DNA from: Polynucleobacter sp. MG-27-Goln-C1
GTDB taxonomy: Bacteria > Pseudomonadota > Gammaproteobacteria > Burkholderiales > Burkholderiaceae
Assembly (NCBI RefSeq): GCF_018881905.1
Contig: NZ_JACVPM010000002.1
Coordinates: 620,001-684,000 of the forward strand
DNA length: 64,000 nucleotides
Reading direction: 5' to 3'
Part shown: positions 17,640 to 28,964 of the stretch, one piece after another
Layout of the letters: every line of letters starts with the position of its first letter
Numbering within the stretch: position 1 is the first letter of the stretch
Program-made: the position numbers and the translations under genes
The notes under the pieces: model-generated
The model's database searches: none
The model's input: only the letters and a program-made list of their open reading frames with translations
Told to the model about the DNA's origin: nothing

Positions 17640-19408
17640 GGCCGGTAGGTTTTTCAACTACGCCAAATTTAGTATTGCGTCTGCCAATGTGGCGGTCACG
17701 CCTGATGCTGTTCATGCTGTTCTTCGTCTTCATGTTGCTCTTAATTCGCGCCTTCTGGATTCAAGGTCCGGGAAATGCTTTCTATGAAGCTAAAGGTGTG
17801 CGCGGTACACAGCGAGAGTTGGAGTTGCCTGCTTCTCGTGGAAAAATATTGGATCGCAATGGCCAAGTGATTGCTACCAGCTTGGAGGCAAAGTCAGTGA
17901 TCGCCTATAACGACACTGTGCCTGATGATTTGGCTGCAGATAAAGTGCAGAAATTAGCGAGTCTTTTACAGATTAGCGAAGCAGAGTTGCGTAAAAAGCT
18001 AAGAGAAGAGCGTAAGCAAATTTTCTTGAAGCGCCAAGTAGACCCAGAAGTTGCGCAACAGATTAAGCAATTAGAAATTCCGGGCATTGGCTTAAATAAC
18101 GAATACCGTCGCTTCTATCCTGAGGGTGAGGCGATGGCGCACGTTGTTGGCTTTACCAATGTGGAAGATCGCGGTCAAGAAGGCATGGAGCTCTCTCGGG
18201 AAAAAGAGTTGGCTGGACATCCAGGTGCTCGTCGAGTGGTTGTGGATCGTCTAGGTCGTGTTGTTGAAGATGTTGCGATTTTGCAGTTGCCACAAAATGG
18301 TAAAGATTTGCAACTCTCTATTGATAGCAAGATTCAGTTTCTGGCTTACAACGCTGTTAAAAATGCAGTCGAACAGCATCATGCAAGTGCTGGTGGTGCA
18401 GTTGTACTGGATACCCAAACTGGCGAGATCTTAGCTTTAGCAAATTATCCAAGTTACAACCCGAACGATCGTAAGAAGTTGACGGGTGAGCAGTTGCGTA
18501 ATCGCGTTTTAACTGACACCTTTGAGCCTGGCTCAACGATGAAGCCTTTAACAGTAGCGATTGCTTTGGAGAAGGGGGTCATCACTCCTAGTACCAATAT
18601 GATGATTGGCGCTAAATATTTGGTTGGTCCAAAGCCGATTACAGATACCCATCCTTACGGCAACCTCACTGTGGCGCAAATTATTCAAAAATCGAGCAAT
18701 ATTGGTACGGCCAAAATTGCGATGAATAATTTATCCGCAGAAGAGATGTGGAATTTCTATACATCAGTTGGTTTAGGTCAGGCACCGAAGATTGGCTTTC
18801 CTGGTGCTGTAGCTGGCACTGTGCATCCCTTTAAAAAATGGATGCCAACAGACCAGGCGCGGATTGCGTTTGGTTATGGCATTTCAGGCTCACTCTTTCA
18901 GGTAGCTCGTGCTTACACGATTTTTGCACGTGATGGTGAATTGGTACCGCTCACGATTGAGCGTAGTCCAGAATTTAAGCCAGGTACACACATCATTTCT
19001 GCCAAGACGGCCATTGAGATGCGCAGCATGATGGAGTCAGTAACGGAGCCAGGTGGCACTGCCATTAAAGCGCAAGCTGAAGGTTATCGAGTTGGTGGAA
19101 AAACAGGTACAGCCCATAAATTGGTAGGTAAGGGATATGGGAATAAATACCGTGCTTACTTTGCGGGCTTAGCACCCATTAGTGCGCCACGCATTGTGGT
19201 GGCCGTCATGATTGATGAGCCGACTGGTGGCAGTCACTACGGTGGGGATGTTGCAGCACCAGTGTTTTCTACTATCGTGAGTGAGACTCTGCGCACCTTG
19301 AATGTCTTGCCAGATAGCCCTATTAAGCAGAAAGCAATGCAGGATCAAAGTCCCGCTGAAATACAGAGTGCCGCAGTCAAAACAAATACAGCGGTTTTAA
19401 AAAGATGA
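17636..19408 (+). CDS. ftsI: peptidoglycan transpeptidase FtsI (PBP3)
   Basis: FtsI cross-links septal peptidoglycan and partners with FtsW. The 590-residue class B penicillin-binding protein has a short cytosolic start, one membrane helix near residues 20-42, a dimerisation domain beginning at GTQRELELPASRGKILDRNG, and the transpeptidase domain. The active-site motifs are STMK with Ser300, SSN in SSNIGTAKI, and KTG in GGKTGTAHK. All three are intact. Overlaps ftsL and murE by 4 bases each. Confidence 0.97.
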   Translation: MRPVGFSTTPNLVLRLPMWRSRLMLFMLFFVFMLLLIRAFWIQGPGNAFYEAKGVRGTQRELELPASRGKILDRNGQVIATSLEAKSVIAYNDTVPDDLAADKVQKLASLLQISEAELRKKLREERKQIFLKRQVDPEVAQQIKQLEIPGIGLNNEYRRFYPEGEAMAHVVGFTNVEDRGQEGMELSREKELAGHPGARRVVVDRLGRVVEDVAILQLPQNGKDLQLSIDSKIQFLAYNAVKNAVEQHHASAGGAVVLDTQTGEILALANYPSYNPNDRKKLTGEQLRNRVLTDTFEPGSTMKPLTVAIALEKGVITPSTNMMIGAKYLVGPKPITDTHPYGNLTVAQIIQKSSNIGTAKIAMNNLSAEEMWNFYTSVGLGQAPKIGFPGAVAGTVHPFKKWMPTDQARIAFGYGISGSLFQVARAYTIFARDGELVPLTIERSPEFKPGTHIISAKTAIEMRSMMESVTEPGGTAIKAQAEGYRVGGKTGTAHKLVGKGYGNKYRAYFAGLAPISAPRIVVAVMIDEPTGGSHYGGDVAAPVFSTIVSETLRTLNVLPDSPIKQKAMQDQSPAEIQSAAVKTNTAVLKR

Positions 19409-20958
19409 TGGCAATGATTAATATCGAACCCCATCTCTTGATCTCTCATTTACGTGATCTCACATCAGCAGATGCAAAAGCAACTGCTGATAGTCGTCAA
19501 ATTCAATCTGGCGATATCTTCTTTGCATACCCTGTTGGTCATGGCAATGCCTTACGTGACGGCCGCGATTACATTGCAGCCGCCTTAGCAAATGGTGCGG
19601 CAGCTGTCGTATTTGATCCCGCAGATGGTGTTGCTAACGAATACTTAGATCGCTCAGAGTGTTTTGCTGTTGATAATTTATCCAGCTTAGCTGGAGAACT
19701 CTGTGCCGAGTGGTACGACTATCCAAGTAAACAGCTGAATGTTATCGGTGTTACCGGTACCAACGGAAAAACTAGTATTACTCAGTGGTTGGCGCAGGCT
19801 TTGTATGAATCTAACCATCGCACTGCAGTTTTGGGTACCTTGGGTACTGGCTTCCCGGGTGCATTGACCGAGACTGGCTACACCACACCCGATGCGCCGC
19901 GTTTACAGACTCAATTAAAAGAATTGCTTGATGCAGGTGCTCAGCAGGTGGCCATAGAGATCTCTTCTCATGCGCTTGATCAAGATCGCGTTTCTGGTTT
20001 GGATGTACGTACTGCGGTATTTACCAATTTGACTCAAGATCATTTGGATTATCACGGCACGATGGGTGAATATGCTGAGGCAAAAGCAAAGCTATTCCAA
20101 CTGCCTCAGCTTGAAAATGCCATCATCAATTTTGACGATACATTTGGGCGCGAATTAGCAATGAAGCTTCTCGCTGTTGACGGTCCTCAAGTATGGGGCT
20201 ACGCATTAAGCAGTAATGCATTTGCTGGATTTGAAAAATTTGGCGATCGTCTGAAACGTGCCTATACAGAAAAAACTCTGTTTACGAGTTCGGGATATGA
20301 ATCTCAATTTAACTGTGATGCGTCAGGTGCAAGCGCTGTTCAACTTGCAGTATTGGGTGAATTTAATCTGAGCAATTGCCTTGCTGTTTGGGCGGTTCTG
20401 TTGGCCCAAGGCTTGAGCACCAGTGAAGCCTCTAAGCGCATGAATAAGTTGAGTGCCGTTCCAGGTCGGATGGAACTGATTCGCTTAAATAAAACGCAGA
20501 GAACTGAGGGACCATTAATTGTTGTGGACTATGCACATACACCAGATGCTCTCACTAAAGCATTGAATGCATTGCGCCCCATTGCAAATCAACGTAACGG
20601 AAAAGTATGGTGTGTCTTCGGTTGCGGCGGTGATCGAGATTCAGGTAAGCGTCCACAAATGGGTCGTGCAGCGCAAGAGTTTGCTGATCATATTGTGATT
20701 ACGAGTGACAATCCCAGATCGGAAGATCCAGCTTCTATTATTGCCATGATTCAAGCTGGTATGTCAGGCGACCTATCGAATGTGCAAGCATTGCCCGATA
20801 GAGCAGCTGCCATTATGGCTGCGGTCCGACATGCCGACATCCAGGATATCGTTCTAGTTGCTGGTAAAGGACATGAGTCTACTCAAGAGATCAATGGCAA
20901 GAAATTTGATTTTTCTGATCAAGAGCATATTCGTTTGGCTGCAGGGGGTAGCGTATGA
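19405..20958 (+). CDS. murE: UDP-MurNAc-L-Ala-D-Glu:meso-diaminopimelate ligase
   Basis: MurE adds the third residue to the muropeptide. The 517-residue Mur ligase has the ATP loop GVTGTNGKTSITQW near residue 117. The DNPRSEDP motif near residue 435 is the known marker for meso-diaminopimelate rather than lysine, so the cell wall is predicted to be of the usual Gram-negative type. Three ATGs are available at 19405, 19408 and 19414. The first overlaps the ftsI stop as ATGA. Confidence 0.96.
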   Translation: MMAMINIEPHLLISHLRDLTSADAKATADSRQIQSGDIFFAYPVGHGNALRDGRDYIAAALANGAAAVVFDPADGVANEYLDRSECFAVDNLSSLAGELCAEWYDYPSKQLNVIGVTGTNGKTSITQWLAQALYESNHRTAVLGTLGTGFPGALTETGYTTPDAPRLQTQLKELLDAGAQQVAIEISSHALDQDRVSGLDVRTAVFTNLTQDHLDYHGTMGEYAEAKAKLFQLPQLENAIINFDDTFGRELAMKLLAVDGPQVWGYALSSNAFAGFEKFGDRLKRAYTEKTLFTSSGYESQFNCDASGASAVQLAVLGEFNLSNCLAVWAVLLAQGLSTSEASKRMNKLSAVPGRMELIRLNKTQRTEGPLIVVDYAHTPDALTKALNALRPIANQRNGKVWCVFGCGGDRDSGKRPQMGRAAQEFADHIVITSDNPRSEDPASIIAMIQAGMSGDLSNVQALPDRAAAIMAAVRHADIQDIVLVAGKGHESTQEINGKKFDFSDQEHIRLAAGGSV

Positions 20959-22403
20959 GTACGCCTATGACTACTCTCGCCCAAGTTCATGCCATGTTGC
21001 CGGGCAGTCAGTTGATTCATGCTGATGCAAAGTCTGCTGAAGGAATTTCTATTTCTCATGTTGGCAGTGATAGTCGTCAGATTCAATCCGGCGAATTATT
21101 TATTGCTTTGTCTGGCGATCGTTTTGATGCGCATGATTTCTTGGGTGATGTGGCAACAGCGGGAGCAAGTGCAGCGCTTATTAGCCATAAAGAAAAATGC
21201 CCTTCAAGCTTACCTGCAGTGTGTGTCCAGGATGTTAAACAGGGCTTGGGTGAGTTGGCAAAGGCATGGCGTGCACAGTTTTCTATCCCAGTAGCTTTAG
21301 TAACTGGATCTAATGGTAAGACCACTGTAAAAGAGATGATTGCTTCGATCTTCAAGGCTGCTGCCGGTGAAGGACAGACTCTAGTTACTAAAGGTAACTT
21401 CAATAATGATATTGGCCTACCTTTAACCTTGTTACGCATGCGATCAACCGATCGCCTAGCGGTGATTGAGTTGGGAATGAATCATCCTGGCGAAACAGCG
21501 GAGTTAGCCCTGATTGCTCAAGCCAATATTGCCCTTATCAACAATGCCCAGCGTGAGCATCAAGAATTTATGGCGACTGTAGAAGCGGTTGCAAAAGAGC
21601 ATGCAACTGCTTTGAGCGCACTTCCTGCGGATGGTGTTGCAGTATTTCCAGCGGACTCTGAATTCTCTTCGGTTTGGCATCAAGCTGCCGGAGGACGCAA
21701 GGTAATTGACTTTGCTTTATCTGCGGATTCGGCGTTAGTCAAAGCCTCTGTAACTGGAAAGTTATTAGCTAGCGGAAGAATTGAAATTTCAACTGAACTT
21801 GGCAAGCTTGAGGTTCAACTCAATACCTTAGGAAACCATAATGTGCGCAATGCTCTAGCGGCTAGCGCAGTTGCTTTAGGTGCTGGATTGAGTTTGGATC
21901 AAATCAAAGCCGGTCTGGAATCTTTTGTTCCGGTAAATGGACGCATGCAATCAAAGCCTTTGAATGCGGGTCGCACCTTGATTGATGATAGTTACAACGC
22001 GAACCCAGATTCTGTAAGGGCTGCTATTGATGCGCTTAAACAGTCTGGCAATGCTTCTTGGTTGGTATTGGGTGATATGGGCGAAGTAGGTGATCAAGGT
22101 CCTGCGTTCCATGAGGAAGTTGGAGCCTATGCTGCTGAGCAGGGAATAGTTAAGTTATTTGCGCTCGGAGAGCAGTGCAAATTTGCGGTGCAGGGCTTTA
22201 ATGATTCAGGAAAGACTCAGTCTGCTAGCAGTGCTACTCACTTCACCACGTTAGATCAGTTGCTTGAAGAGCTTAATGTGGCGCTCGCAGATCAAGAGTC
22301 AGGTAAGCAGTTGCACTTAGATATTTTGGTTAAGGGATCTCGTTTTATGCGTATGGAGCGTGTAGTACAGGCCTTATTAGAGGAGGCTAAAACATGCTCT
22401 TGA
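20955..22403 (+). CDS. murF: UDP-MurNAc-tripeptide:D-Ala-D-Ala ligase
   Basis: MurF adds D-Ala-D-Ala and completes the UDP-MurNAc-pentapeptide. The 482-residue Mur ligase shows [14 protein letters not shown] near residue 115, [20 protein letters not shown], and [12 protein letters not shown], which is specific for MurF. The start overlaps the murE stop as ATGA. Its substrate D-Ala-D-Ala would come from ddlB further down the cluster. Confidence 0.96.
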   Translation: MSTPMTTLAQVHAMLPGSQLIHADAKSAEGISISHVGSDSRQIQSGELFIALSGDRFDAHDFLGDVATAGASAALISHKEKCPSSLPAVCVQDVKQGLGELAKAWRAQFSIPVALVTGSNGKTTVKEMIASIFKAAAGEGQTLVTKGNFNNDIGLPLTLLRMRSTDRLAVIELGMNHPGETAELALIAQANIALINNAQREHQEFMATVEAVAKEHATALSALPADGVAVFPADSEFSSVWHQAAGGRKVIDFALSADSALVKASVTGKLLASGRIEISTELGKLEVQLNTLGNHNVRNALAASAVALGAGLSLDQIKAGLESFVPVNGRMQSKPLNAGRTLIDDSYNANPDSVRAAIDALKQSGNASWLVLGDMGEVGDQGPAFHEEVGAYAAEQGIVKLFALGEQCKFAVQGFNDSGKTQSASSATHFTTLDQLLEELNVALADQESGKQLHLDILVKGSRFMRMERVVQALLEEAKTCS

Positions 22404-23563
22404 TATTGGCGCAATGGTTGCAGGATGATTTTGGATTCTTCCGAGTCTTTAACTACATCACTTTTAGAGCGGTTATGGCAACAGTGACTGCTTTGCTGAT
22501 TGGCTTGGCGGCTGGTCCATGGGTTATACGCAAGTTGACTGCATTGAAGATGGGTCAAGCGGTTCGTACGGATGGCCCGCAAACCCATTTAGTGAAATCA
22601 GGTACCCCAACAATGGGTGGCGTATTAATCCTTTTAGGTATTTTTATCTCCTGCATGTTGTGGGCTGATTTGAGCAATCGCTTTATTTGGATTGTGATGA
22701 TTGTGACCTTTGGATTTGGTTTGGTAGGTTGGGTTGATGATTACCGCAAAGTAGCGCGCAAAGATCCCAAAGGAATGGCCTCACGGGAAAAATTCTTTTG
22801 GCAGACTTTGATTGGATTATTTGCCGCTATTTATTTAGCCTTCTCCGTATCTGAAGTAAATAACCTCAAAGTCTTGCAATTATTCTTTGAGTGGCTCAAA
22901 AGTGGCTTCGCTTTGGATCTGCCGGCCAAATCAAACTTGCTCATTCCTTTTATGAAAGAGATTAGCTACCCACTGGGCGTAATGGGCTTCATCATTTTGA
23001 GTTACTTAGTTATTGTTGGCAGTAGTAACGCTGTGAACTTAACTGATGGTCTTGATGGCCTAGTCATCATGCCAGTGATATTGGTTGGTGCCGCTCTAGG
23101 CGCTTTTGCTTATGTGATGGGTAATGCAATTTACGCAAAGTATTTGCTATTCCCATACATTCCTGGGGCAGGTGAACTCATGATTTTCTGTGGTGCTATG
23201 GGTGGTGCGGGATTGGCATTCCTTTGGTACAACACGCATCCTGCTCAAGTATTTATGGGTGATGTTGGCGCACTCGCATTGGGTGGTGCACTCGGCACTA
23301 TTGCGGTGATTGTTCGCCAGGAAATTGTGCTCTTTGTTATGGGCGGAATCTTTGTGGCAGAAACACTGTCAGTGATGTTGCAAGTCTTTTGGTTCAAATT
23401 TACCAAGAAGCGTTTTGGTGAAGGCCGTCGTATTTTTAGGATGGCACCACTTCATCACCATTTTGAATTGGGTGGCTGGCGCGAAACACAAGTAGTAGTT
23501 CGTTTCTGGATCATCACCATTTTATTAGTTCTCATTGGCCTCTCCAGTCTGAAATTAAGGTAA
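22394..23563 (+). CDS. mraY: phospho-MurNAc-pentapeptide translocase MraY
   Basis: MraY transfers phospho-MurNAc-pentapeptide to undecaprenyl phosphate, making lipid I at the inner membrane. The 389-residue protein has about ten membrane helices. Diagnostic segments are [24 protein letters not shown] with the catalytic Asp pair, [24 protein letters not shown] and [11 protein letters not shown]. An AGGAGG ribosome-binding site lies inside the end of murF, and the two genes overlap by 10 bases. Confidence 0.98.
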   Translation: MLLILAQWLQDDFGFFRVFNYITFRAVMATVTALLIGLAAGPWVIRKLTALKMGQAVRTDGPQTHLVKSGTPTMGGVLILLGIFISCMLWADLSNRFIWIVMIVTFGFGLVGWVDDYRKVARKDPKGMASREKFFWQTLIGLFAAIYLAFSVSEVNNLKVLQLFFEWLKSGFALDLPAKSNLLIPFMKEISYPLGVMGFIILSYLVIVGSSNAVNLTDGLDGLVIMPVILVGAALGAFAYVMGNAIYAKYLLFPYIPGAGELMIFCGAMGGAGLAFLWYNTHPAQVFMGDVGALALGGALGTIAVIVRQEIVLFVMGGIFVAETLSVMLQVFWFKFTKKRFGEGRRIFRMAPLHHHFELGGWRETQVVVRFWIITILLVLIGLSSLKLR

Positions 23564-23573
23564 GCCAAAGAAT

Positions 23574-25193
23574 ATGCATAACTTAGATCAAGCCTTCGCT
23601 AATCCAGCTCTCATCGCAGATGAGGGCTATCAAGCGCCTCAGCATTTCTTAATCTTAGGATTGGGGGAGTCTGGCTACGCAATGGCTAAGTGGTGTTTGC
23701 GGAACGCTGCTAAGGTTAGCCTAGCTGATACGCGTGATCGTGAAAAGCTAAATGAGCGCCAAAAAGCCTGGTTGGCCGATCTTGAATTTGCAGGGCTTCA
23801 AGAGGCCTTCTTTGGACCTCTTGATGACATTAATTTAAAGAATATTGATGTCATCGGAATTAGCCCTGGCTTATCTCCACTTCAAGAACCAATAGCTTCA
23901 TTCTTGGTTAAGGCGCAAGAATCTAGCATTGATATCTGGGGAGAATTGGAATTTTTTGCCAGAGCTATTGCTGCATTAGATCGCATGGCTCAAGTCGTAG
24001 AGTCTGACTATAAGCCAGCCTTATTAGCAATCACCGGAACAAATGGCAAGACAACTACGACTGCACTGACAGGTCAGTTGTGCGAGCGTGCCGGCAAGAG
24101 GGTTGCTGTTGCTGGAAATATCAGTCCAGCAGCTTTAGATAAGTTGATGTCTTGTCTAGATGAATCTGATCAGGTTGCTGATATGCCTGAGATTTGGGTG
24201 CTAGAACTCTCTAGCTTCCAATTGGTTTACACGAGCACCTTTAATGCAACGGCGGCAACTGTATTAAATATTACGCAAGATCACTTGGATTGGCATGGTG
24301 ATATGCAGGCCTATGTCGCTGCAAAAGCAAATATTTTTGGGCAAGACACTATCTGTATTCTGAATCGTGATGATTCACTGGTAATGAACCTCCTGACTGA
24401 CGAGCAAAAAGCAAATAAATCAGTTATTACTTTTGGCGCAAGCCGCCCTGATGAGCAGGGTGCCTTTGGCATTGAGCATGATCTTCGCGCCGGTGGTATT
24501 GATTGGCTAGTCTGGGCTGAGGTGGATGAAGAGCTTGAGCCTCAACCTAAGCGTCGTCGTAAAGCTGCCGCTGTAGAGGAAGAGCCATTAAGACTAAAGC
24601 GTTTAATACCTGCTGATGCTTTACGGATTCGTGGCCGCCACAATGCTTTAAATGCATTAGCTTCATTAGCCTTGGCACGCGCAGCTGGTTTGCCCATGAA
24701 TATGCTTTTACATGGTTTGCGTGACTACCATGGTGAACCACATCGTGTTCAAAGTGTTTCGATTGTGTCGAATGTTGAGTATGTGGATGACAGTAAGGGC
24801 ACCAATGTAGGGGCAACTGTAGCTGCGCTAAATGGTTTAAGTGCCAATGAATCTGGCAAGCGGATCTGGTTGATTGCTGGTGGTGAAGGTAAGGGCCAGG
24901 ACTTTAGCCCCTTACGTGATCCTGCACTGCGTTTTGTAAAAGGCGTTTTCCTGATTGGTAAGGATGCGCCAATTATTGCCGAGGCTTTGGCTGACTCAGT
25001 ACCCTGCGTAATGAGTGAGACTCTCCAAAACGCAGTGGCAGAAGCTGCAAAACATGCTCAGTCTGGCGATATTGTTTTACTTTCACCAGCTTGCGCTAGT
25101 TTTGATCAGTTCAGCGATTACGTGGCACGTGCCGAAGCATTCGTTGCTGAAGTTCAAGAGCTAGGAATGCAATTCGAAGGAGTCCATGCATGA
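23574..25193 (+). CDS. murD: UDP-MurNAc-L-Ala:D-glutamate ligase
   Basis: MurD adds D-glutamate to UDP-MurNAc-L-Ala. The ATP loop AITGTNGKTTTTALTG lies near residue 153. At 539 residues it is about 100 longer than the E. coli enzyme. Part of the excess is a charged insert near residues 312-345 with KRRRK at 326-330 flanked by Glu-rich stretches, joined to RLIPADALRIRGRHNALNA. I recall similar MurD inserts in Burkholderiales, so this is probably a lineage feature. The C-terminal domain with YVDDSKGTN is normal. Confidence 0.95.
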   Translation: MHNLDQAFANPALIADEGYQAPQHFLILGLGESGYAMAKWCLRNAAKVSLADTRDREKLNERQKAWLADLEFAGLQEAFFGPLDDINLKNIDVIGISPGLSPLQEPIASFLVKAQESSIDIWGELEFFARAIAALDRMAQVVESDYKPALLAITGTNGKTTTTALTGQLCERAGKRVAVAGNISPAALDKLMSCLDESDQVADMPEIWVLELSSFQLVYTSTFNATAATVLNITQDHLDWHGDMQAYVAAKANIFGQDTICILNRDDSLVMNLLTDEQKANKSVITFGASRPDEQGAFGIEHDLRAGGIDWLVWAEVDEELEPQPKRRRKAAAVEEEPLRLKRLIPADALRIRGRHNALNALASLALARAAGLPMNMLLHGLRDYHGEPHRVQSVSIVSNVEYVDDSKGTNVGATVAALNGLSANESGKRIWLIAGGEGKGQDFSPLRDPALRFVKGVFLIGKDAPIIAEALADSVPCVMSETLQNAVAEAAKHAQSGDIVLLSPACASFDQFSDYVARAEAFVAEVQELGMQFEGVHA

Positions 25194-26461
25194 GTTTGAA
25201 GGAAAAACTTTTTCCTGAGAATCGTTTGGGCCTTGGTCGCTTCTGGAATTTCTCCAGAGGCGGGATTGATAATTTCCGTAGCGGCTTGAGAGATGCGGTT
25301 TCTGGTGTTGAGCAAACTCGCTCACGCATGATGGACTATGACCAGTTGTTAGTTTGGGCGGTACTGTCTTTGGCTTTGATCGGTTTGGTCATGGTCTATT
25401 CCGCATCCATTACCCTGGCTGATGGTCCTAAGTACGCAAATTACAGTAGCAACTTCTTCTTAATTCGGCATTGCATTTCATTGGCAATTGCCATTGGTGT
25501 TGGTATTTGGGCATTCAAGATCCCAACCAAAGTTTGGGATCGTTATTCACCAGTCATTTTTGGCTTTACGGTTTTACTCTTAATTGCTGTTCTTATCCCT
25601 GGTGTGGGTAAGGGTGTAAATGGTGCGAAGCGTTGGATTCCATTGGGACTCATGAACTTCCAGCCATCTGAATTAATGAAATTTGCCGCGGTGATTTTTG
25701 CCGCAAGCTACACGGTGCAGCGCCAAGAGTATCTACACTCATTTGTTAAGGGCATGTTGCCAATGGGCATTGCGGTTGCATTGGTTGGTGGCTTATTAAT
25801 GGCTGAGCCAGATATGGGCGCATTCGTAGTTGTGGCTTTAATTGCATTTGGAATTTTGTTCTTAGGCGGTATTAGCGCTAAGTTATTTGGTGGTCTGATC
25901 TTGGTTGGCTTGCTGAGTGGTGCCACGATGATTGCCCTTTCACCATTCCGTCGTGGTCGCATGCTGGCGTTTATGGATCCATGGCAAGTCGACAATGCAG
26001 CAAATAAAGGTTATCAATTAACCCATTCACTCATGGCATTTGGACGTGGCGAATGGTTCGGCTTAGGCCTAGGTGGCAGTGTTGAAAAATTACATTACCT
26101 TCCTGAAGCGCATACCGATTTCATCATGGCTGTGATTGGTGAAGAGCTTGGATTCGTTGGCGTAGTAGTGATGATCTTCTTGTTCTATTGGATCGTACGT
26201 CGTGCATTCCTCATTGGCCGCACAGCGTTGCAATTGGATCGCAGTTTTGCTGGCCTTGCTGCTAAAGGTGTGGCGATATGGATTGGTTGGCAGGCATTTA
26301 TCAATATGGGTGTGAACTTAGGCTTGCTGCCTACCAAAGGCTTGACTCTTCCTTTGGTCAGTTATGGTGGTTCAGGAATTTTGATGAATGCAGTTGCGGT
26401 CGCTATGCTTCTGCGCATTGATTATGAGAACCGAATCTTGATGCGGGGTGGTAAGTTATGA
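25190..26461 (+). CDS. ftsW: septal peptidoglycan polymerase FtsW
   Basis: FtsW is the SEDS-family glycosyltransferase that polymerises septal glycan with FtsI. The 423-residue product has a cytosolic start of about 50 residues followed by about ten membrane helices. Segments VMVYSAS, KRWIPLGLMNFQPSELMK, EAHTDFIMAVIGEELGF and PLVSYGGSGILMN are the family signatures; the aspartate in HTDF is the residue thought essential. Overlaps murD and murG as ATGA on both sides. Confidence 0.97.
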   Translation: MSLKEKLFPENRLGLGRFWNFSRGGIDNFRSGLRDAVSGVEQTRSRMMDYDQLLVWAVLSLALIGLVMVYSASITLADGPKYANYSSNFFLIRHCISLAIAIGVGIWAFKIPTKVWDRYSPVIFGFTVLLLIAVLIPGVGKGVNGAKRWIPLGLMNFQPSELMKFAAVIFAASYTVQRQEYLHSFVKGMLPMGIAVALVGGLLMAEPDMGAFVVVALIAFGILFLGGISAKLFGGLILVGLLSGATMIALSPFRRGRMLAFMDPWQVDNAANKGYQLTHSLMAFGRGEWFGLGLGGSVEKLHYLPEAHTDFIMAVIGEELGFVGVVVMIFLFYWIVRRAFLIGRTALQLDRSFAGLAAKGVAIWIGWQAFINMGVNLGLLPTKGLTLPLVSYGGSGILMNAVAVAMLLRIDYENRILMRGGKL

Positions 26462-27531
26462 CTAAGCCATCTATCTTGATTATGGCCGGCGGTACTGGGG
26501 GACATATTTTCCCGGGCCTTGCTGTTGCTGAATATCTACGCATCTGTGGCTGGAAAGTTTTTTGGCTTGGCAATCAAGGCGGTATGGAATATCGCCTAGT
26601 AAAAGCTTGTGACTTCCCATTCGAGGCAGTTGAGTTTGGCGGTTTGCGTGGTAAAGGCATCAAAGCAAAATTGATGCTGCCATTTAATCTCGCAAGGGCG
26701 AGTGTTCAGAGTTTGAAGATCATGCGCCGTATCAAGCCAAATGTCGTTTTAGGTATGGGCGGGTACATTACATTCCCTGGCGGCTTGATGACGAAGTTTT
26801 TGAAGAAGCCATTGGTTCTTCATGAAGCAAATTCTGTAGCGGGAAGTGCTAATCGCGCTCTTGCCAAAATTGCTATGCGTACATTGACTGGCTTCCCAGA
26901 TACGATGGCTCATGCTGAATGGGTTGGCAATCCAATCCGTGAAGAATTTGAAGATGTGGGCGCACCAGCAAAGCGATATGAAACACGCACTGGACCTTTG
27001 TCGATCCTAGTAGTTGGTGGCAGCTTGGGTGCGGCAGCTTTAAATGAAGCAATTCCGGCAGCCTTGGCATTGATGGATAAAGACGCACGCCCTCAGGTGA
27101 TTCATCAGGCGGGCGATAAACATCTCGCAGATTTACAACAGCGTTATGCTGACTTAGCCGTTACTGCTGACATTCGTCCTTTTATTGACGACATGCCAAC
27201 TGCTTACGCTCAAGCAGATTTAGTGATCTGCCGCTCTGGAGCAATGACTGTTTCAGAAATCGCAGCGTGTGGTGTTGCATCCTGCTTGATTCCATTCCCA
27301 TACGCAATTGATGATCATCAGACTGCGAATGCGCGATTTTTATCGGATGCAGATGCAGCAATTCTGCTTCCACAACAAGATCTCAATCCGCAGGATCTCG
27401 CATCCATGATTCAAAACTTTAGCCGCCAAGATTTACAGGCGATGGCTGAACGTGCCCATACTTTGGCTAAGCCTCATGCAACTCAGCGTGTGGCTGAGGT
27501 ATGTGCAGACTGTGCAGGAGTAGGTATATGA
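26458..27531 (+). CDS. murG: lipid II synthase MurG
   Basis: MurG transfers GlcNAc from UDP-GlcNAc to lipid I on the inner face of the membrane. The 357-residue GT-B fold has the N-terminal loop [18 protein letters not shown], the [11 protein letters not shown] loop, and the C-terminal UDP site with VVGGSLGA and [16 protein letters not shown]. Length and motifs are normal. It overlaps ftsW and murC with ATGA junctions. Confidence 0.97.
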   Translation: MTKPSILIMAGGTGGHIFPGLAVAEYLRICGWKVFWLGNQGGMEYRLVKACDFPFEAVEFGGLRGKGIKAKLMLPFNLARASVQSLKIMRRIKPNVVLGMGGYITFPGGLMTKFLKKPLVLHEANSVAGSANRALAKIAMRTLTGFPDTMAHAEWVGNPIREEFEDVGAPAKRYETRTGPLSILVVGGSLGAAALNEAIPAALALMDKDARPQVIHQAGDKHLADLQQRYADLAVTADIRPFIDDMPTAYAQADLVICRSGAMTVSEIAACGVASCLIPFPYAIDDHQTANARFLSDADAAILLPQQDLNPQDLASMIQNFSRQDLQAMAERAHTLAKPHATQRVAEVCADCAGVGI

Positions 27532-28964
27532 AACATATCGTTCAGCAAATACATTTTGTTGGTATTGGCGGCGCAGGCATGAGTGGTATTGCTGAAGTGC
27601 TTCTGAATCTGGGTTATCAAGTATCTGGATCTGACTTGGCTGAAGGTGCTGCTACTAAGCGTTTAACGGATTTGGGCGCAGTCATTCATATTGGGCATGA
27701 CCCTAAAAATATTGGTACTGCAGAGGCTGTAGTGATTTCTACTGCAGTTGCAGGCAACAATCCTGAGGTACTTGCTGCTCGCGCAGCTAAGGTGCCTGTG
27801 ATTCAACGTGCTGTCATGCTCGGTGAACTCATGCGTTTGAAGCAGGGCATTGCGATTGCAGGCACACATGGCAAAACAACCACAACCAGTTTAGTTGCCT
27901 CAGTATTGGCTGAGGGTGGATTGGATCCTACCTTTGTGATTGGTGGAAAACTAAATTCCGCAGGTGCTAATGCACGCTTAGGTCAGGGCGACTTTATTGT
28001 GGTGGAAGCGGATGAGTCTGATGCCTCATTCCTGCAATTATTCCCAGCGATGGAAGTAGTCACCAATATCGATGCTGATCATATGGATACCTATCAGCAT
28101 GACATGGCAAGGTTGAAGCAAGCGTTTGTCCAGTTCATTCAGCGTATGCCTTTTTATGGTGTTGCTGTGCTTTGTATTGATGATGCGAATGTTCGCGACA
28201 TTATTCCATTTGTGTCACAGCCAGTATTGCGCTATGGCTTATCTGAAGATGCGGATATTCGCGCAAGTAATGTGCGCGCTGAAGGTACTCGCATGCACTT
28301 TACGGTTGATCGTAAAACTGTACGCCGTCATGGCAATAAGCCAGGTCGACTTGAAGTGCAATTAAATTTACCGGGCTTACATAACGTTCGCAATGCCTTG
28401 GCGGCGATTGGTATTGCTACAGAGCTTGGTGTGGGTGATGAAGCTATTGTGAAGGCCTTGTCTGAGTTTAGTGGCGTTGGTCGCCGCTTCCAAAGATATG
28501 GAGAGATTCCTTTGGCATCTGGTGGAAGTTTCACGCTAATAGATGACTATGGACATCATCCTGTTGAAATGGCGGCTACCCTATCTGCAGCGCGTGGGGC
28601 ATATCCTGACCGACGCTTGGTATTGGCATTCCAGCCCCATCGCTTTACAAGAACGCGTGACTGCTTTGGTGAATTTGTACAGGTACTCAAAAACTTTGAT
28701 GCCCTTGTATTAACCGAGGTCTATCCCGCTGGCGAAGCTAAGATTCCAGGTGCTGATGGTCAAAGCCTCATGAAAGCAGCTCTGACAGTTGATAAAGCTT
28801 TAAAGGCCTCTTTAGATAGCTCAGCCGTGGCCTTTGCCCCTAGTGTTGCTGAGATGCCAGAAAAACTCAGTACTTTATTGCGTGATGGTGATGTATTAAT
28901 CACGATGGGCGCAGGATCTATTTCTGGATTGCCTCATGTATTGGCGGAGGCAAAGCATGTCTAA
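27528..28964 (+). CDS. murC: UDP-MurNAc:L-alanine ligase
   Basis: MurC adds the first residue, L-alanine, to UDP-MurNAc. I chose the ATG at 27528 ([25 protein letters not shown]), which overlaps the murG stop as ATGA; the frame is open nine codons further up. The 478-residue Mur ligase has the UDP-binding [10 protein letters not shown], the ATP loop [13 protein letters not shown] and [12 protein letters not shown]. The C-terminal domain has [10 protein letters not shown] and FQPHRFTRT. Length is normal. Confidence 0.97.
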   Translation: MKHIVQQIHFVGIGGAGMSGIAEVLLNLGYQVSGSDLAEGAATKRLTDLGAVIHIGHDPKNIGTAEAVVISTAVAGNNPEVLAARAAKVPVIQRAVMLGELMRLKQGIAIAGTHGKTTTTSLVASVLAEGGLDPTFVIGGKLNSAGANARLGQGDFIVVEADESDASFLQLFPAMEVVTNIDADHMDTYQHDMARLKQAFVQFIQRMPFYGVAVLCIDDANVRDIIPFVSQPVLRYGLSEDADIRASNVRAEGTRMHFTVDRKTVRRHGNKPGRLEVQLNLPGLHNVRNALAAIGIATELGVGDEAIVKALSEFSGVGRRFQRYGEIPLASGGSFTLIDDYGHHPVEMAATLSAARGAYPDRRLVLAFQPHRFTRTRDCFGEFVQVLKNFDALVLTEVYPAGEAKIPGADGQSLMKAALTVDKALKASLDSSAVAFAPSVAEMPEKLSTLLRDGDVLITMGAGSISGLPHVLAEAKHV

